Origin: an uncultured Clostridia bacterium
Lineage (GTDB): Bacteria > Bacillota > Clostridia > Oscillospirales > Acutalibacteraceae
NCBI GenBank assembly: GCA_947623505.1
Contig: CANQGT010000004.1
Coordinates: 78,022-142,021, forward strand
Length of the DNA: 64,000 nt
Direction of reading: 5' to 3'
Position numbers and translations under genes: made by a program. Shown in pieces: positions 1-7,771 of this stretch (position 1 is its first letter; the number at the start of each line of letters is the position of its first letter). The notes beneath the pieces are model-generated. The model made no database searches and was not told where the DNA came from. It was given only the letters and a program-made list of their open reading frames with translations.

Positions 1-330
1 CGGCTCTCTTACCGCGGCGGAATTTACAGATATTTTGTCCGCTCCAGCCCTCAGCATTTCTTTAAAATCGTCAACGGTTCTTATCCCCCCGCCGACGGTG
101 AACGGAATGAAGACAGTTTCGGCAACGCGCCGCACGATATCTATCATCGTTCCCCTGCCCTCGTGCGTCGCTGTGATGTCAAGAAGCACAAGCTCGTCCG
201 CGCCCTGCGCGTCATACGCGGCGGCGCACTCGACGGGATCTCCCGCATCTCTCAGGGAAACAAACGAAACGCCCTTTACAACTCTTCCGTTTTTTACGTC
301 AAGGCAGGGAATTATTCTTTTCGCGTACAT
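1..330 (-). CDS. hisF: Imidazole glycerol phosphate synthase subunit HisF (5' part only)
   Basis: The gene reads leftward from ATG at 328-330 and runs off the left edge, so only the first 110 codons are present. The N-terminus [20 protein letters not shown], followed by DITATHEG and [10 protein letters not shown], is the classic HisF (beta/alpha)8 barrel start; the Asp of CLDV is the catalytic acid in the family. HisF condenses ammonia from HisH with PRFAR to give imidazole glycerol phosphate and AICAR in cytoplasmic histidine synthesis. Its start directly abuts the hisH stop codon, which indicates translational coupling in a his operon. Identity is secure; only the 3' two thirds are unseen. 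Confidence 0.95.
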   Translation of the reverse strand, partial: MYAKRIIPCLDVKNGRVVKGVSFVSLRDAGDPVECAAAYDAQGADELVLLDITATHEGRGTMIDIVRRVAETVFIPFTVGGGIRTVDDFKEMLRAGADKISVNSAAVREP

Positions 331-945
331 TTACCGTTCCTCCGACCGCAGAAAATTTTTAAGAAGCTCCAGCCCGATTTCGCCGCTTTTTTCTGGGTGA
401 AACTGAACGGCGCAGAGATTGCCCCTCTGCACGGCGCACTGAATCTCAACCCCGTATTCCGTCACTCCGGCTACTGCCGTTTCGTCGGCGGAATTAAGAT
501 AGTAAGAATGAACAAAGTAAAAGCAGCTGTTGTCCGGAATGTTTTTAAAAATTCCTCCGCTTTGCCGCAGCGAAACGGAATTCCAACCCATATGAGGCAC
601 CTTCAGACCGTCTTTTTTCGGAATACGCGAAATTTTTCCGCTAAGCAGGGAAAGGCCTTTTATACCGGGGCTTTCATCGCTTTCCGAAAACAAAAGCTGA
701 AGCCCGAGGCATATGCCGAGAAACGGCTTGCCGGAAAGAGCGGCATCCTTTACCGTCTGCGTAAGCGCGTTGCGCTCCATCGCCGCCATAGCGTCTCCGA
801 AAGAGCCAACGCCGGGCAAAATAACGTGCGATGCGTTTTTTATTTCGTCTTTGTCGGCAGTAATACTGCTCTTCGCGCCTATGAAATCAAGCGCTTTTTT
901 AACGCTCATAAGATTTCCCGCGCCGTAATCGATTATCGCAACCAT
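331..945 (-). CDS. hisH: Imidazole glycerol phosphate synthase glutaminase subunit HisH
   Basis: A 204-residue class I glutamine amidotransferase. It starts [12 protein letters not shown] and carries the nucleophile elbow [10 protein letters not shown] (catalytic Cys about residue 79) and the His/Glu of the triad in QFHPEKS near the C-terminus. It releases ammonia from glutamine and channels it to HisF. The stop codon TAA (complement of 331-333) is immediately followed by the hisF ATG, so the two subunits are translated together. The length is normal for HisH. No further his gene is visible upstream (946-1157), so hisH is the first gene of this minus-strand unit in the window. Confidence 0.96.
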   Translation of the reverse strand: MVAIIDYGAGNLMSVKKALDFIGAKSSITADKDEIKNASHVILPGVGSFGDAMAAMERNALTQTVKDAALSGKPFLGICLGLQLLFSESDESPGIKGLSLLSGKISRIPKKDGLKVPHMGWNSVSLRQSGGIFKNIPDNSCFYFVHSYYLNSADETAVAGVTEYGVEIQCAVQRGNLCAVQFHPEKSGEIGLELLKNFLRSEER

Positions 946-1013
946 AATAAACAGCTCCGTAATAAAATTAAATTAATTTTACCACAGGGGAAAAAATATT
1001 ACAATACAGATAA

Positions 1014-1042
1014 TTGACAAACAGATAAGTAAATGATACAAT
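1014..1042 (+). promoter_or_regulatory. Sigma-A-type promoter for tRNA-Ser(CGA)
   Basis: TTGACA at 1014-1019 and TACAAT at 1037-1042 are separated by exactly 17 bases, on the plus strand. The next plus-strand gene is the tRNA at 1158, about 115 bases downstream, so a leader would have to be processed. The assignment to the tRNA is inferred from position. Confidence 0.7.
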
Positions 1043-1157
1043 TCAATAGCGGTTTGATGAAAGATTCGCAAAAATAAAGCACAATTAGTCGCCGAGGCGG
1101 TATAACGCCCCGAACCGGAATTGAGTTTTGCGGCAACACCGCAGCCGAATTGAATAC

Positions 1158-1246
1158 GGAGACGTATCGAAGTGGTCATAACGGGCCTGACTCGAAATCA
1201 GGTAGTCCTCACGGGCTCGTGGGTTCGAATCCCACCGTCTCCGCCA
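1158..1246 (+). tRNA. tRNA-Ser (anticodon CGA), island integration site
   Basis: The acceptor stem GGAGACG (1158-1164) pairs with CGTCTCC (1236-1242). The anticodon arm is CTGA-CTCGAAA-TCAG, giving anticodon CGA (reads UCG). There is a long variable arm as in class II serine tRNAs, a T arm with GGTTCGAATCC, discriminator G at 1243 and an encoded CCA at 1244-1246. The part from 1190 onward is duplicated exactly at 13129-13181, so this gene is the attachment site of the genomic island that follows. The tRNA itself remains intact. Confidence 0.95.
1190..1242 (+). repeat. attL: 53-bp direct repeat within tRNA-Ser
   Basis: Left copy of the repeat that brackets the island. It begins in the anticodon stem (ACTCGAAATCAG) and runs to the end of the acceptor stem (CCGTCTCC). 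It is identical over 53 bases to 13129-13181. The bases on either side differ, which defines the crossover segment. Confidence 0.9.
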
Positions 1247-1248
1247 AT

Positions 1249-1290
1249 AAGTCCAGTAACCATGCGGGTTTCTGGACTTTTTCTTTTTTT
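1249..1290 (+). terminator. Intrinsic terminator behind tRNA-Ser (island side)
   Basis: AAGTCCAG (1249-1256) pairs with CTGGACTT (1272-1279), with a small inner AACC/GGTT pairing, followed by TTTTCTTTTTTT. It differs from the terminator left at 13187, which implies that the island supplied a new terminator for the rebuilt tRNA gene. Confidence 0.75.
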
Positions 1291-1321
1291 GGTAAGACGT
1301 TTTCAAAGCAGCGCATTTTTA

Positions 1322-1351
1322 GGGCAGAACAACATTTTTTGGGGGCAGAAC
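1322..1351 (-). other. Candidate integrase arm-type sites, left end
   Basis: Two copies of GGGCAGAAC lie at 1322-1330 and 1343-1351. The same motif in opposite orientation (GTTCTGCC) occurs three times at 12923-12963 near the other end of the island. In the excised circle these would flank the core site as inverted arms, as integrase arm-type sites do. The function is inferred from position and symmetry only. Confidence 0.45.
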
Positions 1352-1356
1352 AAGAC

Positions 1357-1515
1357 TTATTCTTTGGATTTTTCATCGGCCGCCTCCGATTCTTCGGTCA
1401 GGTCGCTCCATTTGCTTTTGAAGTCCCCGGCCTCGGGCAACGGCATTCCGCTCACCATTGCCTGCGCCGAGGAGAGCTTCAAGGAATAGTCCAAATGCGC
1501 ATAAAAGATTGACAC
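1357..1515 (-). pseudogene. Tyrosine recombinase (integrase), C-terminal remnant
   Basis: Reading leftward to a TAA at 1357-1359, the frame gives FYAHLDYSLKLSSAQAM and then about 30 mostly acidic residues. The YAHLDYS segment matches the region around the nucleophilic tyrosine at the C-terminus of phage-type integrases of Clostridia mobile elements; the candidate nucleophile codon is 1501-1503. Nothing upstream in this frame resembles the R-K-H-R-H catalytic core, so the rest of the gene is gone. Its place just inside attL, pointing at the tRNA, is where an island integrase normally sits. Identification rests on a short stretch. Confidence 0.5.
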
Positions 1516-1714
1516 TGTTACCTCGAAAATATCCCCGTTTTACGAAAACGAGTATTACATCTGCACCGTAAACCGTTTGCCGGACAGTTTTTGGAAGTTA
1601 AGCAAAACCTACGACAATGTGCATATCGTTTCGCTGAAAATGCTCTTTGCGACATACAAGAAAGAATACAACAAATTTGCACACCCGCGATTTGTACCGT
1701 CGTTCGTAAAATAA
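1505..1714 (+). pseudogene. Unrecognised C-terminal gene fragment (about 69 codons)
   Basis: An open frame without a start codon encodes 69 residues, including FYENEYYICTVNRLPDSFWK and ending HPRFVPSFVK before TAA at 1712-1714. Its composition (aromatic, Lys-rich) looks protein-like, but no family was recognised. It overlaps the integrase remnant tail to tail at its 5' end, so the left arm of the island seems to be a junction between two truncated genes. Between 1715 and 1823 nothing else is visible. Confidence 0.35.
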
Positions 1715-1823
1715 TTAAACATACTAATATTAGGAACGGAGTTGTTACAAAAGACAGCTCCGTTTTCGTTTACATTAATTTATGAATTTTTCCCGTATTT
1801 CCTTTATAAATCCGCAATAATCC

Positions 1824-1851
1824 TTGATTTTAGTGCACATAATGATATAAT
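1824..1851 (+). promoter_or_regulatory. Promoter for the helicase gene
   Basis: TTGATT at 1824-1829 and a perfect TATAAT at 1846-1851, with a 16-base spacer. It lies 75 bases upstream of the helicase start at 1926. Confidence 0.65.
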
Positions 1852-1925
1852 ATATTTTGTAAAATTATAACTAATCCAAATATTTAAATAAAATGCTAAA
1901 TAGCAATTTTAAAGAGAGGGTAATT

Positions 1926-4900
1926 ATGGGACTGTTTTCTAAACTCTTCAAAAAAAATATAAGTGTAGGAGTAACATCAGAGAACTCTTCTACAAGCAAT
2001 CCCGAATGCCTTAAACTTTTTGAATTAAAAAAATATATGGATATGCTATTATCCGAAAATCAATATATCCCTAAAAGCGGATACAGAAACACACTTCTTG
2101 AAGATAAGAAAACGATAGAGTATTTCGCTGTGCTTGATAATAGCGGTATGCTTAAATCTTTTTGTGATAGCAACAAAATAGATGTATCCGCTGTTGAAAC
2201 AACACTTAATAGTTATAGAAATTTTGAAGCAAAAGTCGATGCGCATAACGAAGAATACATTAAGCGTGCGATGAAAAGTGAAAAAACATATTTGGACAAT
2301 ATTTTACACGATGTTGACCCAAAAATCAAATTAGACGATGATCAGCGCCGTGTTATTCTTACTGATGAGGATTATTGTCTTGTTATCGCAGGTGCAGGTG
2401 CGGGTAAAACAACAACAGTAGCAGCAAAAGTTAAATATTTGGTTGAGAAGAAATATATTGATCCTTCTCAAATACTTGTAGTTTCATTTACCAATAAAGC
2501 AGTGCAGGAACTGAGAGATAAACTTAACAGAGATTTAAAAATTGATTGTCCGATTGCAACATTCCATTCTACTGGTAATGCAATATTAAGAAAGCAATCG
2601 GATGAGAAGTTAAACATTGTTGATTCATCGAAACTCTATTTTGTTATTCAGGATTATTTTAAAAATTCAATTCTCAAAAACGAGAGTTTAGTCAATAACC
2701 TTATCATGTTCTTCGCCTCCTATTTTGATGCTCCTTACGAAGGCAATGATTTGAACAACTTTTTTAATAAAATAGCAAAATCTAATTTTGCAACATTACG
2801 AAGTGACTTGAATGAATTTCAACGCCAGGTTATGGATATAAGGACAAAAAAGGCTGTAACCATACAAAGCGAAGTGATGCGTTCGCATCAAGAGGTTGAA
2901 ATTGCAAACTTTTTGTATTTAAACACAATTGAATATGAATATGAACCCATCTATCGCTATGATATAATGTATGCTAGAAAGCCATATACTCCGGATTTTG
3001 CAATTCGTCAGGGCGGAAAGGTAGCTTATATTGAACATTTCGGTATCACTCAAGACGGTAAAAACGACCGATACAGTGATGATCAATTAGAGACATATAA
3101 AAAAGCAATCCAAGATAAAATCCGTCTTCATCAACAACATGGCACCACCCTCATCTATACATTTTCTCAGTACTCAGACAGAAGATCTTTAACCGAACAT
3201 TTGCAAGAGGAACTTGAAAACCACGGATTTGTTTTAACACCTCGTTCAAATAAAGAAGTTATGGAAAAGCTTGTCTCATCTGAAGAAAACCGTTATATAC
3301 GCAAACTTGTTAATCTTATTTGCAGATTCATCGAAAACTTTAAAACTAACGGATATACTGCGGATGAATTTAACCGTATGTATCATTCCACACAAAATGT
3401 TAGAACGCACCTCTTTTTGGATATTTGCCAAGATTGCTTTCTCGAGTATGAGCGCTATTTGAAAGAAAATAATGCCGTAGATTTCGAGGATATGATTAAC
3501 GAATCTGCTCGTTTGCTTTGTGAAGTTAAGGAAATGAAGCAAAAACTTGATTTTAAGTACATCATAGTTGATGAGTACCAAGATATTTCTCGTCAGCGCT
3601 TTGATTTGGTTACGGCACTTTCCGATGTGACAGATGCAAAAATTATAGCTGTAGGCGATGATTGGCAATCAATCTATGCGTTTAGCGGTTCAGATATCAC
3701 CCTTTTTACAAAGTTTGAAGAAAAAATGGGGTATGCGAAATTACTGAAAATCGTAAAAACATACCGCAACTCACAAGAAGTCATCGATATTGCCGGTAAT
3801 TTCATTCAAAAAAATGATGCTCAAATCTCCAAAGAGCTAAAATCTCCTAAAAATATTACAGATCCGGTCATAATTTACACCTATGATGCCACTAGAAAAA
3901 AAGCAAATGATAATAACAAATCGGGAGTAAACTATGCTATTGCGCACGCTGTGGAAGTCGCGATTGAACAAATCATAGAATATAACAAAGAAGAAGGGAA
4001 ACCCGAAGATTCATCAATTCTTTTGCTCGGACGATTTGGCTTTGATGGAGATAAGCTCGAGAAATCCGGATTATTCGAATATATCGATCGCGGCAACAAA
4101 ATCAAAAGCGTAAAATATCCCAAACTCAACATAATCTTTATGACAGCACACGCATCAAAAGGTCTTGGATATGACAATGTTATTGTTGTGAACGGCAGAA
4201 ATGAAACCTATGGTTTTCCCTCGAAAATTGAAGATGATCCTGTACTTTCGTTTGTTATCAAAGGTGATCGTTCCATCGATTATGCAGAAGAGCGAAGACT
4301 TTTCTATGTGGCAATGACAAGAACAAAAAATCGTGTATTCTTTATTGCTCCCGAACAAAATCCCTCTGAGTTTCTTCTCGAAATAAAAAAAGATTACAAG
4401 AATGTAGTGTTGCGTGGAAATTGGAATGAAGAAGCGCCGGAAAACAATTATGCGAAAAAAACTTGCCCAATTTGCGGCTATCCTTTGCAATATCGATACA
4501 AAAATGCTTATGGTCTTAGACTATACATTTGCACAAACGAGCCTGAAATTTGCGGCTTTATGACTAATGAATACAAAGCCGGAAAACTTTCTATTATGAA
4601 ATGCGATCAATGCAGAGACGGTTATTTGATTGTGAAACCCGGCAAAGAAAATCAATATTTTTTAGGGTGCACAAATTACAATAAAAACGGAACCGGTTGC
4701 GGTAGGTATATTACTCCATCTTACTATTATGAAATGTTCAAACTCTCACCTGATCCTGCTCCTGCAAAAACATTTCCAAAAGCCAAGGATATATTGCCGA
4801 ATAATACGGAACGCTCAAAACCTCAAACAAAAATAACTAAAACTGAGTATGCAGAATCAAATAATATTAAAAAAGCAAATATTAAATCTGTATTTTATGC

Positions 4901-5246
4901 CGAAAAAGACTTAAACGATGTTCTTCACACTGTATTACAGTGCTTATCGCATATTAGTGATAAAAAATACTATGGTGTTTCAGTTTTAGTTGATGTGTTG
5001 AGAGGTAACAAAGCAAAAAAAATTATGGATGCAGGTTTGAACCACATCACTGAATATGCTTCGCTTAAAGAGATTGATAGAGAATCTTTAGTTGCTATCA
5101 TTGAATGGGCTATTGATAATCATCTCATTCTGCAAACCAAAGGTATGTATCCTGTTTTACATCCTACATATGAAGGATTGCATTATAATGAAACGATAAC
5201 TGCAAATAAATTAAAAAAGCTATTAGATTACTTACAGAAAAACTAA
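1926..5246 (+). CDS. UvrD/Rep-family helicase with internal nuclease-like segment, zinc ribbons and RQC-like C-terminus
   Basis: ATG at 1926 is preferred over the in-frame ATG at 1893 because GAGAGGG lies just upstream. The protein is 1106 residues. Order: Walker A GAGAGKTTT (about 156-164); an inserted segment with PDF (356-358) and YIEHFG (368-373) that fits a PD-(D/E)xK-like nuclease fold; Walker B IIVDEYQD (about 546-553); GDDWQSIYAFSGSD; TAHASKGLGYDNV; FYVAMTRTKNR; two Cys4 ribbons like those of topoisomerase I (about 847-926); and a C-terminal stretch (about 990-1085) resembling the RecQ RQC winged helix. It is probably a 3'-5' DNA translocase/nuclease acting on foreign or damaged DNA. 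It is the first and largest island gene and is AT-rich. The nuclease assignment is by motif only. Confidence 0.85.
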   Translation: MGLFSKLFKKNISVGVTSENSSTSNPECLKLFELKKYMDMLLSENQYIPKSGYRNTLLEDKKTIEYFAVLDNSGMLKSFCDSNKIDVSAVETTLNSYRNFEAKVDAHNEEYIKRAMKSEKTYLDNILHDVDPKIKLDDDQRRVILTDEDYCLVIAGAGAGKTTTVAAKVKYLVEKKYIDPSQILVVSFTNKAVQELRDKLNRDLKIDCPIATFHSTGNAILRKQSDEKLNIVDSSKLYFVIQDYFKNSILKNESLVNNLIMFFASYFDAPYEGNDLNNFFNKIAKSNFATLRSDLNEFQRQVMDIRTKKAVTIQSEVMRSHQEVEIANFLYLNTIEYEYEPIYRYDIMYARKPYTPDFAIRQGGKVAYIEHFGITQDGKNDRYSDDQLETYKKAIQDKIRLHQQHGTTLIYTFSQYSDRRSLTEHLQEELENHGFVLTPRSNKEVMEKLVSSEENRYIRKLVNLICRFIENFKTNGYTADEFNRMYHSTQNVRTHLFLDICQDCFLEYERYLKENNAVDFEDMINESARLLCEVKEMKQKLDFKYIIVDEYQDISRQRFDLVTALSDVTDAKIIAVGDDWQSIYAFSGSDITLFTKFEEKMGYAKLLKIVKTYRNSQEVIDIAGNFIQKNDAQISKELKSPKNITDPVIIYTYDATRKKANDNNKSGVNYAIAHAVEVAIEQIIEYNKEEGKPEDSSILLLGRFGFDGDKLEKSGLFEYIDRGNKIKSVKYPKLNIIFMTAHASKGLGYDNVIVVNGRNETYGFPSKIEDDPVLSFVIKGDRSIDYAEERRLFYVAMTRTKNRVFFIAPEQNPSEFLLEIKKDYKNVVLRGNWNEEAPENNYAKKTCPICGYPLQYRYKNAYGLRLYICTNEPEICGFMTNEYKAGKLSIMKCDQCRDGYLIVKPGKENQYFLGCTNYNKNGTGCGRYITPSYYYEMFKLSPDPAPAKTFPKAKDILPNNTERSKPQTKITKTEYAESNNIKKANIKSVFYAEKDLNDVLHTVLQCLSHISDKKYYGVSVLVDVLRGNKAKKIMDAGLNHITEYASLKEIDRESLVAIIEWAIDNHLILQTKGMYPVLHPTYEGLHYNETITANKLKKLLDYLQKN

Positions 5247-5277
5247 TGCTACTTTTATTAAAACGGAGGATTTCACT

Positions 5278-5466
5278 ATGGATTCTAACATCGAGCGCTG
5301 GTACTCAATGAAAGAAATATGCGAATACCTCGGTGTCAGCCGTGACACCGTACTCGCTTGGATAGAAAAAAGAAATATGCCCGCCTCAAAAATCGGTCGT
5401 CTTTGGAAATTCAAGGTCAGCGAAGTAGACGTTTGGATGAAATCCGGCGTTGCAGCAGATAAGTAA
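5278..5466 (+). CDS. Small excisionase/MerR-like HTH DNA-binding protein
   Basis: A 62-residue protein with a good RBS (CGGAGG) before ATG 5278. The segment YSMKEICEYLGVSRDTVLAW followed by KIGRLWKFKVSEVDVWM is a complete HTH_17 fold (helix-turn-helix plus wing) of the type shared by excisionases and restriction-system controllers. It lies 31 bases after the helicase and 18 bases before the HEPN-motif gene, so it is probably co-transcribed. It could regulate the cargo or act as recombination directionality factor; position inside the cargo rather than beside attL or attR slightly favours regulation. Confidence 0.75.
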   Translation: MDSNIERWYSMKEICEYLGVSRDTVLAWIEKRNMPASKIGRLWKFKVSEVDVWMKSGVAADK

Positions 5467-5484
5467 TTTTCGGAGATGTATAAT

Positions 5485-5970
5485 ATGGGTTTTATTGAAT
5501 CGTATAAACATCTTGAAAAACTATGCGGCGAAGTATTAAATGACGATAGGCGTATATCCGCTTATATTGATGAAATGATAAATATTCCCCGTGGTTCTGA
5601 TCTTGTAAGAGGTTGGAATGATGACCTAAAACAACTGAAACACTACCGTTGAGTTAGGAATCAAATAGCACATGAACCTGATTGTACCGAGCAAAATATG
5701 TGTGAACCGTATGATACTGCGTGGCTGGGCGATTTTTATTCACGCATAATGGATCAAATCGATCCTCTCGCTTTATATTCTAATGCCACCAAGCCTCGTC
5801 ATACTCAAAAACCGGTACAAGCTCATAAGCCGGAATCCCATACTTACACTTATTCTCAGCCGACTTCTAACCATAGGAAATCATTCCAACAGGCTGCCGG
5901 TTGTATGACATTTTTAGTAGGTATTTTAATTATTGTAGTTGCAATCGTTTTAATTTCAGGAATATTATAA
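5485..5970 (+). pseudogene. HEPN-motif small membrane-anchored protein interrupted by in-frame TGA
   Basis: From ATG 5485 the frame runs 55 codons, meets TGA at 5650-5652, and continues unbroken to TAA 5968-5970, giving a 161-residue product if read through. The stop falls within LKHYR-stop-VRNQIAHEP, where related small proteins have an aromatic residue (TGG to TGA is one base). Immediately after it, RNQIAH fits the Rx4H motif of HEPN RNases. The C-terminus has a Pro/Thr/Ser-rich linker and one membrane helix (FLVGILIIVVAIVLISG). The upstream HTH gene and downstream Fic gene are close, so it is probably part of the same transcript. Either inactivated or a site of readthrough. Confidence 0.6.
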
Positions 5971-5990
5971 TCTGATTTTGGAGGAACAAT

Positions 5991-6599
5991 ATGGCGCTTG
6001 AAAATAAATTAGGACTTACAAGCTCCGCCGACCTTGCTCGTGAGGAAGAACGTATCAGCAAGAAAAAGGCTGTGGAATTATTTGAAAATAGTGTCCTTGA
6101 TTCTCTCCCGGCAGGTAAATTCTCCACCTTGCAGGCAATTCACAAGTTCCTGTTTGAGGATATTTACAACTTTGCTGGTAAGCTTCGCACGTTGAATCTG
6201 GCAAAGGGCCATTTCCGCTTTGCGCCGGTAATGTACTTGCAGGCGGCGCTTGAGAACATTGATAAAATGCCCCAGTCAACCTTTGACGAGACCGCAGAAA
6301 AATACGTTGAGATGAACATTGCCCATCCTTTTCGTGAAGGCAACGGACGCAGCACCCGCATTTGGCTTGACCATATTTTGAAAAATGAAATCGGCAAGGT
6401 TGTCGATTGGAGCAAGGTCAATAAAGAAGATTACCTGCTCGCAATGGATCGAAGCCCGATTAAAGACGTGGAAATCAAAGTGTTGCTGAAAGGTGCGCTT
6501 ACAGACGAAATAAACAGCCGTGAGGTCTATATGAAGGGCATCGACCACAGCTACTACTATGAGGGTTATACGACCTTTAAGACGGAAGAATTACAATAA
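5991..6599 (+). CDS. Fic-domain protein adenylyltransferase, class III (self-inhibited)
   Basis: A 202-residue protein with RBS GGAGG before ATG 5991. The core motif HPFREGNGRSTR (residues 112-123) is complete: catalytic His112, the phosphate-binding loop and both arginines. The C-terminus holds SYYYEG (187-192), matching the (S/T)xxxE(G/N) inhibitory helix motif that defines class III Fic enzymes, in which the Glu blocks ATP gamma-phosphate placement. Such proteins transfer AMP to target hydroxyls (gyrase, topo IV and others in known cases) and can act as toxins. It lies 17 bases before a second Fic gene. The target is unknown. Confidence 0.9.
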   Translation: MALENKLGLTSSADLAREEERISKKKAVELFENSVLDSLPAGKFSTLQAIHKFLFEDIYNFAGKLRTLNLAKGHFRFAPVMYLQAALENIDKMPQSTFDETAEKYVEMNIAHPFREGNGRSTRIWLDHILKNEIGKVVDWSKVNKEDYLLAMDRSPIKDVEIKVLLKGALTDEINSREVYMKGIDHSYYYEGYTTFKTEELQ

Positions 6600-6616
6600 C
6601 GAAGCGAGGAACAAAT

Positions 6617-7694
6617 ATGCCGGATAAGAATTGGCAATTTGAACTTGAAGAATATATCAGACAGGGCGAACCGGAAAGAACCGAAAAAAGCGAAGCTTGG
6701 CAAACGGCTATCGGCTTGCAGGCGGTTGACGGGCTGAAAACCTCTGATTATTTGCTGGATACTGCAAAGGATCACATCGAGGGCAAAATCACCATCGATG
6801 AGGCGCAGAAGCGCATTTTCAGTTATTATGAACAGAGAACCACCCGCACGGAAATCGAAAATGGAACAAAGGAAGCCGACATCGTTTCCGCAAGGATTAC
6901 AAAACTGTTGGGCGAAAAAGCGTTTCAATTTTCTCCAGCTGAGTGGATCACCATTCACCGCAGACTGTTCGAGGGCGTATTCGACCACGCCGGACAAATC
7001 CGGAAGTACAACATTTCCAAAAAAGGAATGGGTACTGAACGGCGAATCGGTTATCTACGCCGATTTCAACAGCATAAAAGACACCTTGGATTATGATTTT
7101 GCCACCGAAAAACAGTTTTCTTATGAGGGATTGTCGGTGGAAGCATCGGTAAAGCACCTTGCAAGATTCGCATTGGATATTTGGCAGATTCACCCCTTCG
7201 GCGAGGGTAACACAAGAGCCACCGCCGTATTTATGATTAAGTACATGAAAACCTTCGGGTTCCGTGTCAACAACGATGTGTTCCGTGAAAACTCTTGGTA
7301 TTTCCGCAACGCTTTGGTTCGAGCAAACTATAACAATCTGCAAAAAGGGATTCATTCCACCACAAAATTTTTGGAATTGTTTTTCGCAAATCTTCTGCTC
7401 GGTACAAATTACGAATTGAAAAATCGCTATATGCACGTCGATTTTGCGGATGAAAGTGCTTTCCAAAGTGCCAAGAGCGAAACGCCAAAGTGCCAAATTG
7501 ACACTTTGGACTGTACTTTAGAAGAACTTGCCGTGTTAGATTTAATAAAAAAGAACCCGTCTGTTAAGCAAGCCGAACTTGCAGAGCAAACAGGAAAGTC
7601 TGTCAGAAGTATTAAGCGCATCATAGACTCTCTGAAAGAGAAACAATATATCCGCAGAGTTGACGGCAAACGCTACAGCAAGTGGGAAGTATAA
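6617..7694 (+). pseudogene. Second Fic protein with C-terminal winged helix, +1 frameshift in an A-tract
   Basis: The first frame (6617-7096) carries the Fic N-terminal region up to HAGQIRKYNISKK and then drifts. A second frame, one base on, continues EWVLNGESVIYADFNSIKD to TAA at 7694. The switch coincides with six A bases at 7019-7024, where five would keep the frame. Removing one base gives a 358-residue protein. The motif HPFGEGNTRATA keeps the catalytic His and loop but lacks the usual final Arg. The C-terminus (QAELAEQTGKSVRSIKRIID) is a winged HTH, as in Fic proteins that may autoregulate. It is broken as read; slippage on the A-run or a base-calling error would restore it. Confidence 0.75.
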
Positions 7695-7700
7695 ATGTAA

Positions 7701-7748
7701 TATAGCCGCTACGAAGAATATACATCCTTCAAGACAAAAGCATCGTAA
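7701..7748 (+). pseudogene. Fossil 3' end of another class III Fic gene
   Basis: The frame gives YSRYEEYTSFKTKAS before TAA at 7746-7748. This is close to the last residues of the first Fic protein (YYYEGYTTFKTEELQ). It has no start codon and no upstream Fic sequence in frame. It is probably the tail of a deleted Fic copy, suggesting that the second Fic gene replaced or was inserted into an older one. Confidence 0.5.
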
Positions 7749-7771
7749 GTTTAATGAAAGGACTAAATACT

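Noticed and set aside
7010..7030. Programmed -1 ribosomal frameshift at the A-tract of the second Fic gene
   Set aside because: The required shift is +1 relative to the first frame; a -1 slip would enter the wrong frame. Only loss of one A or transcriptional slippage fits.
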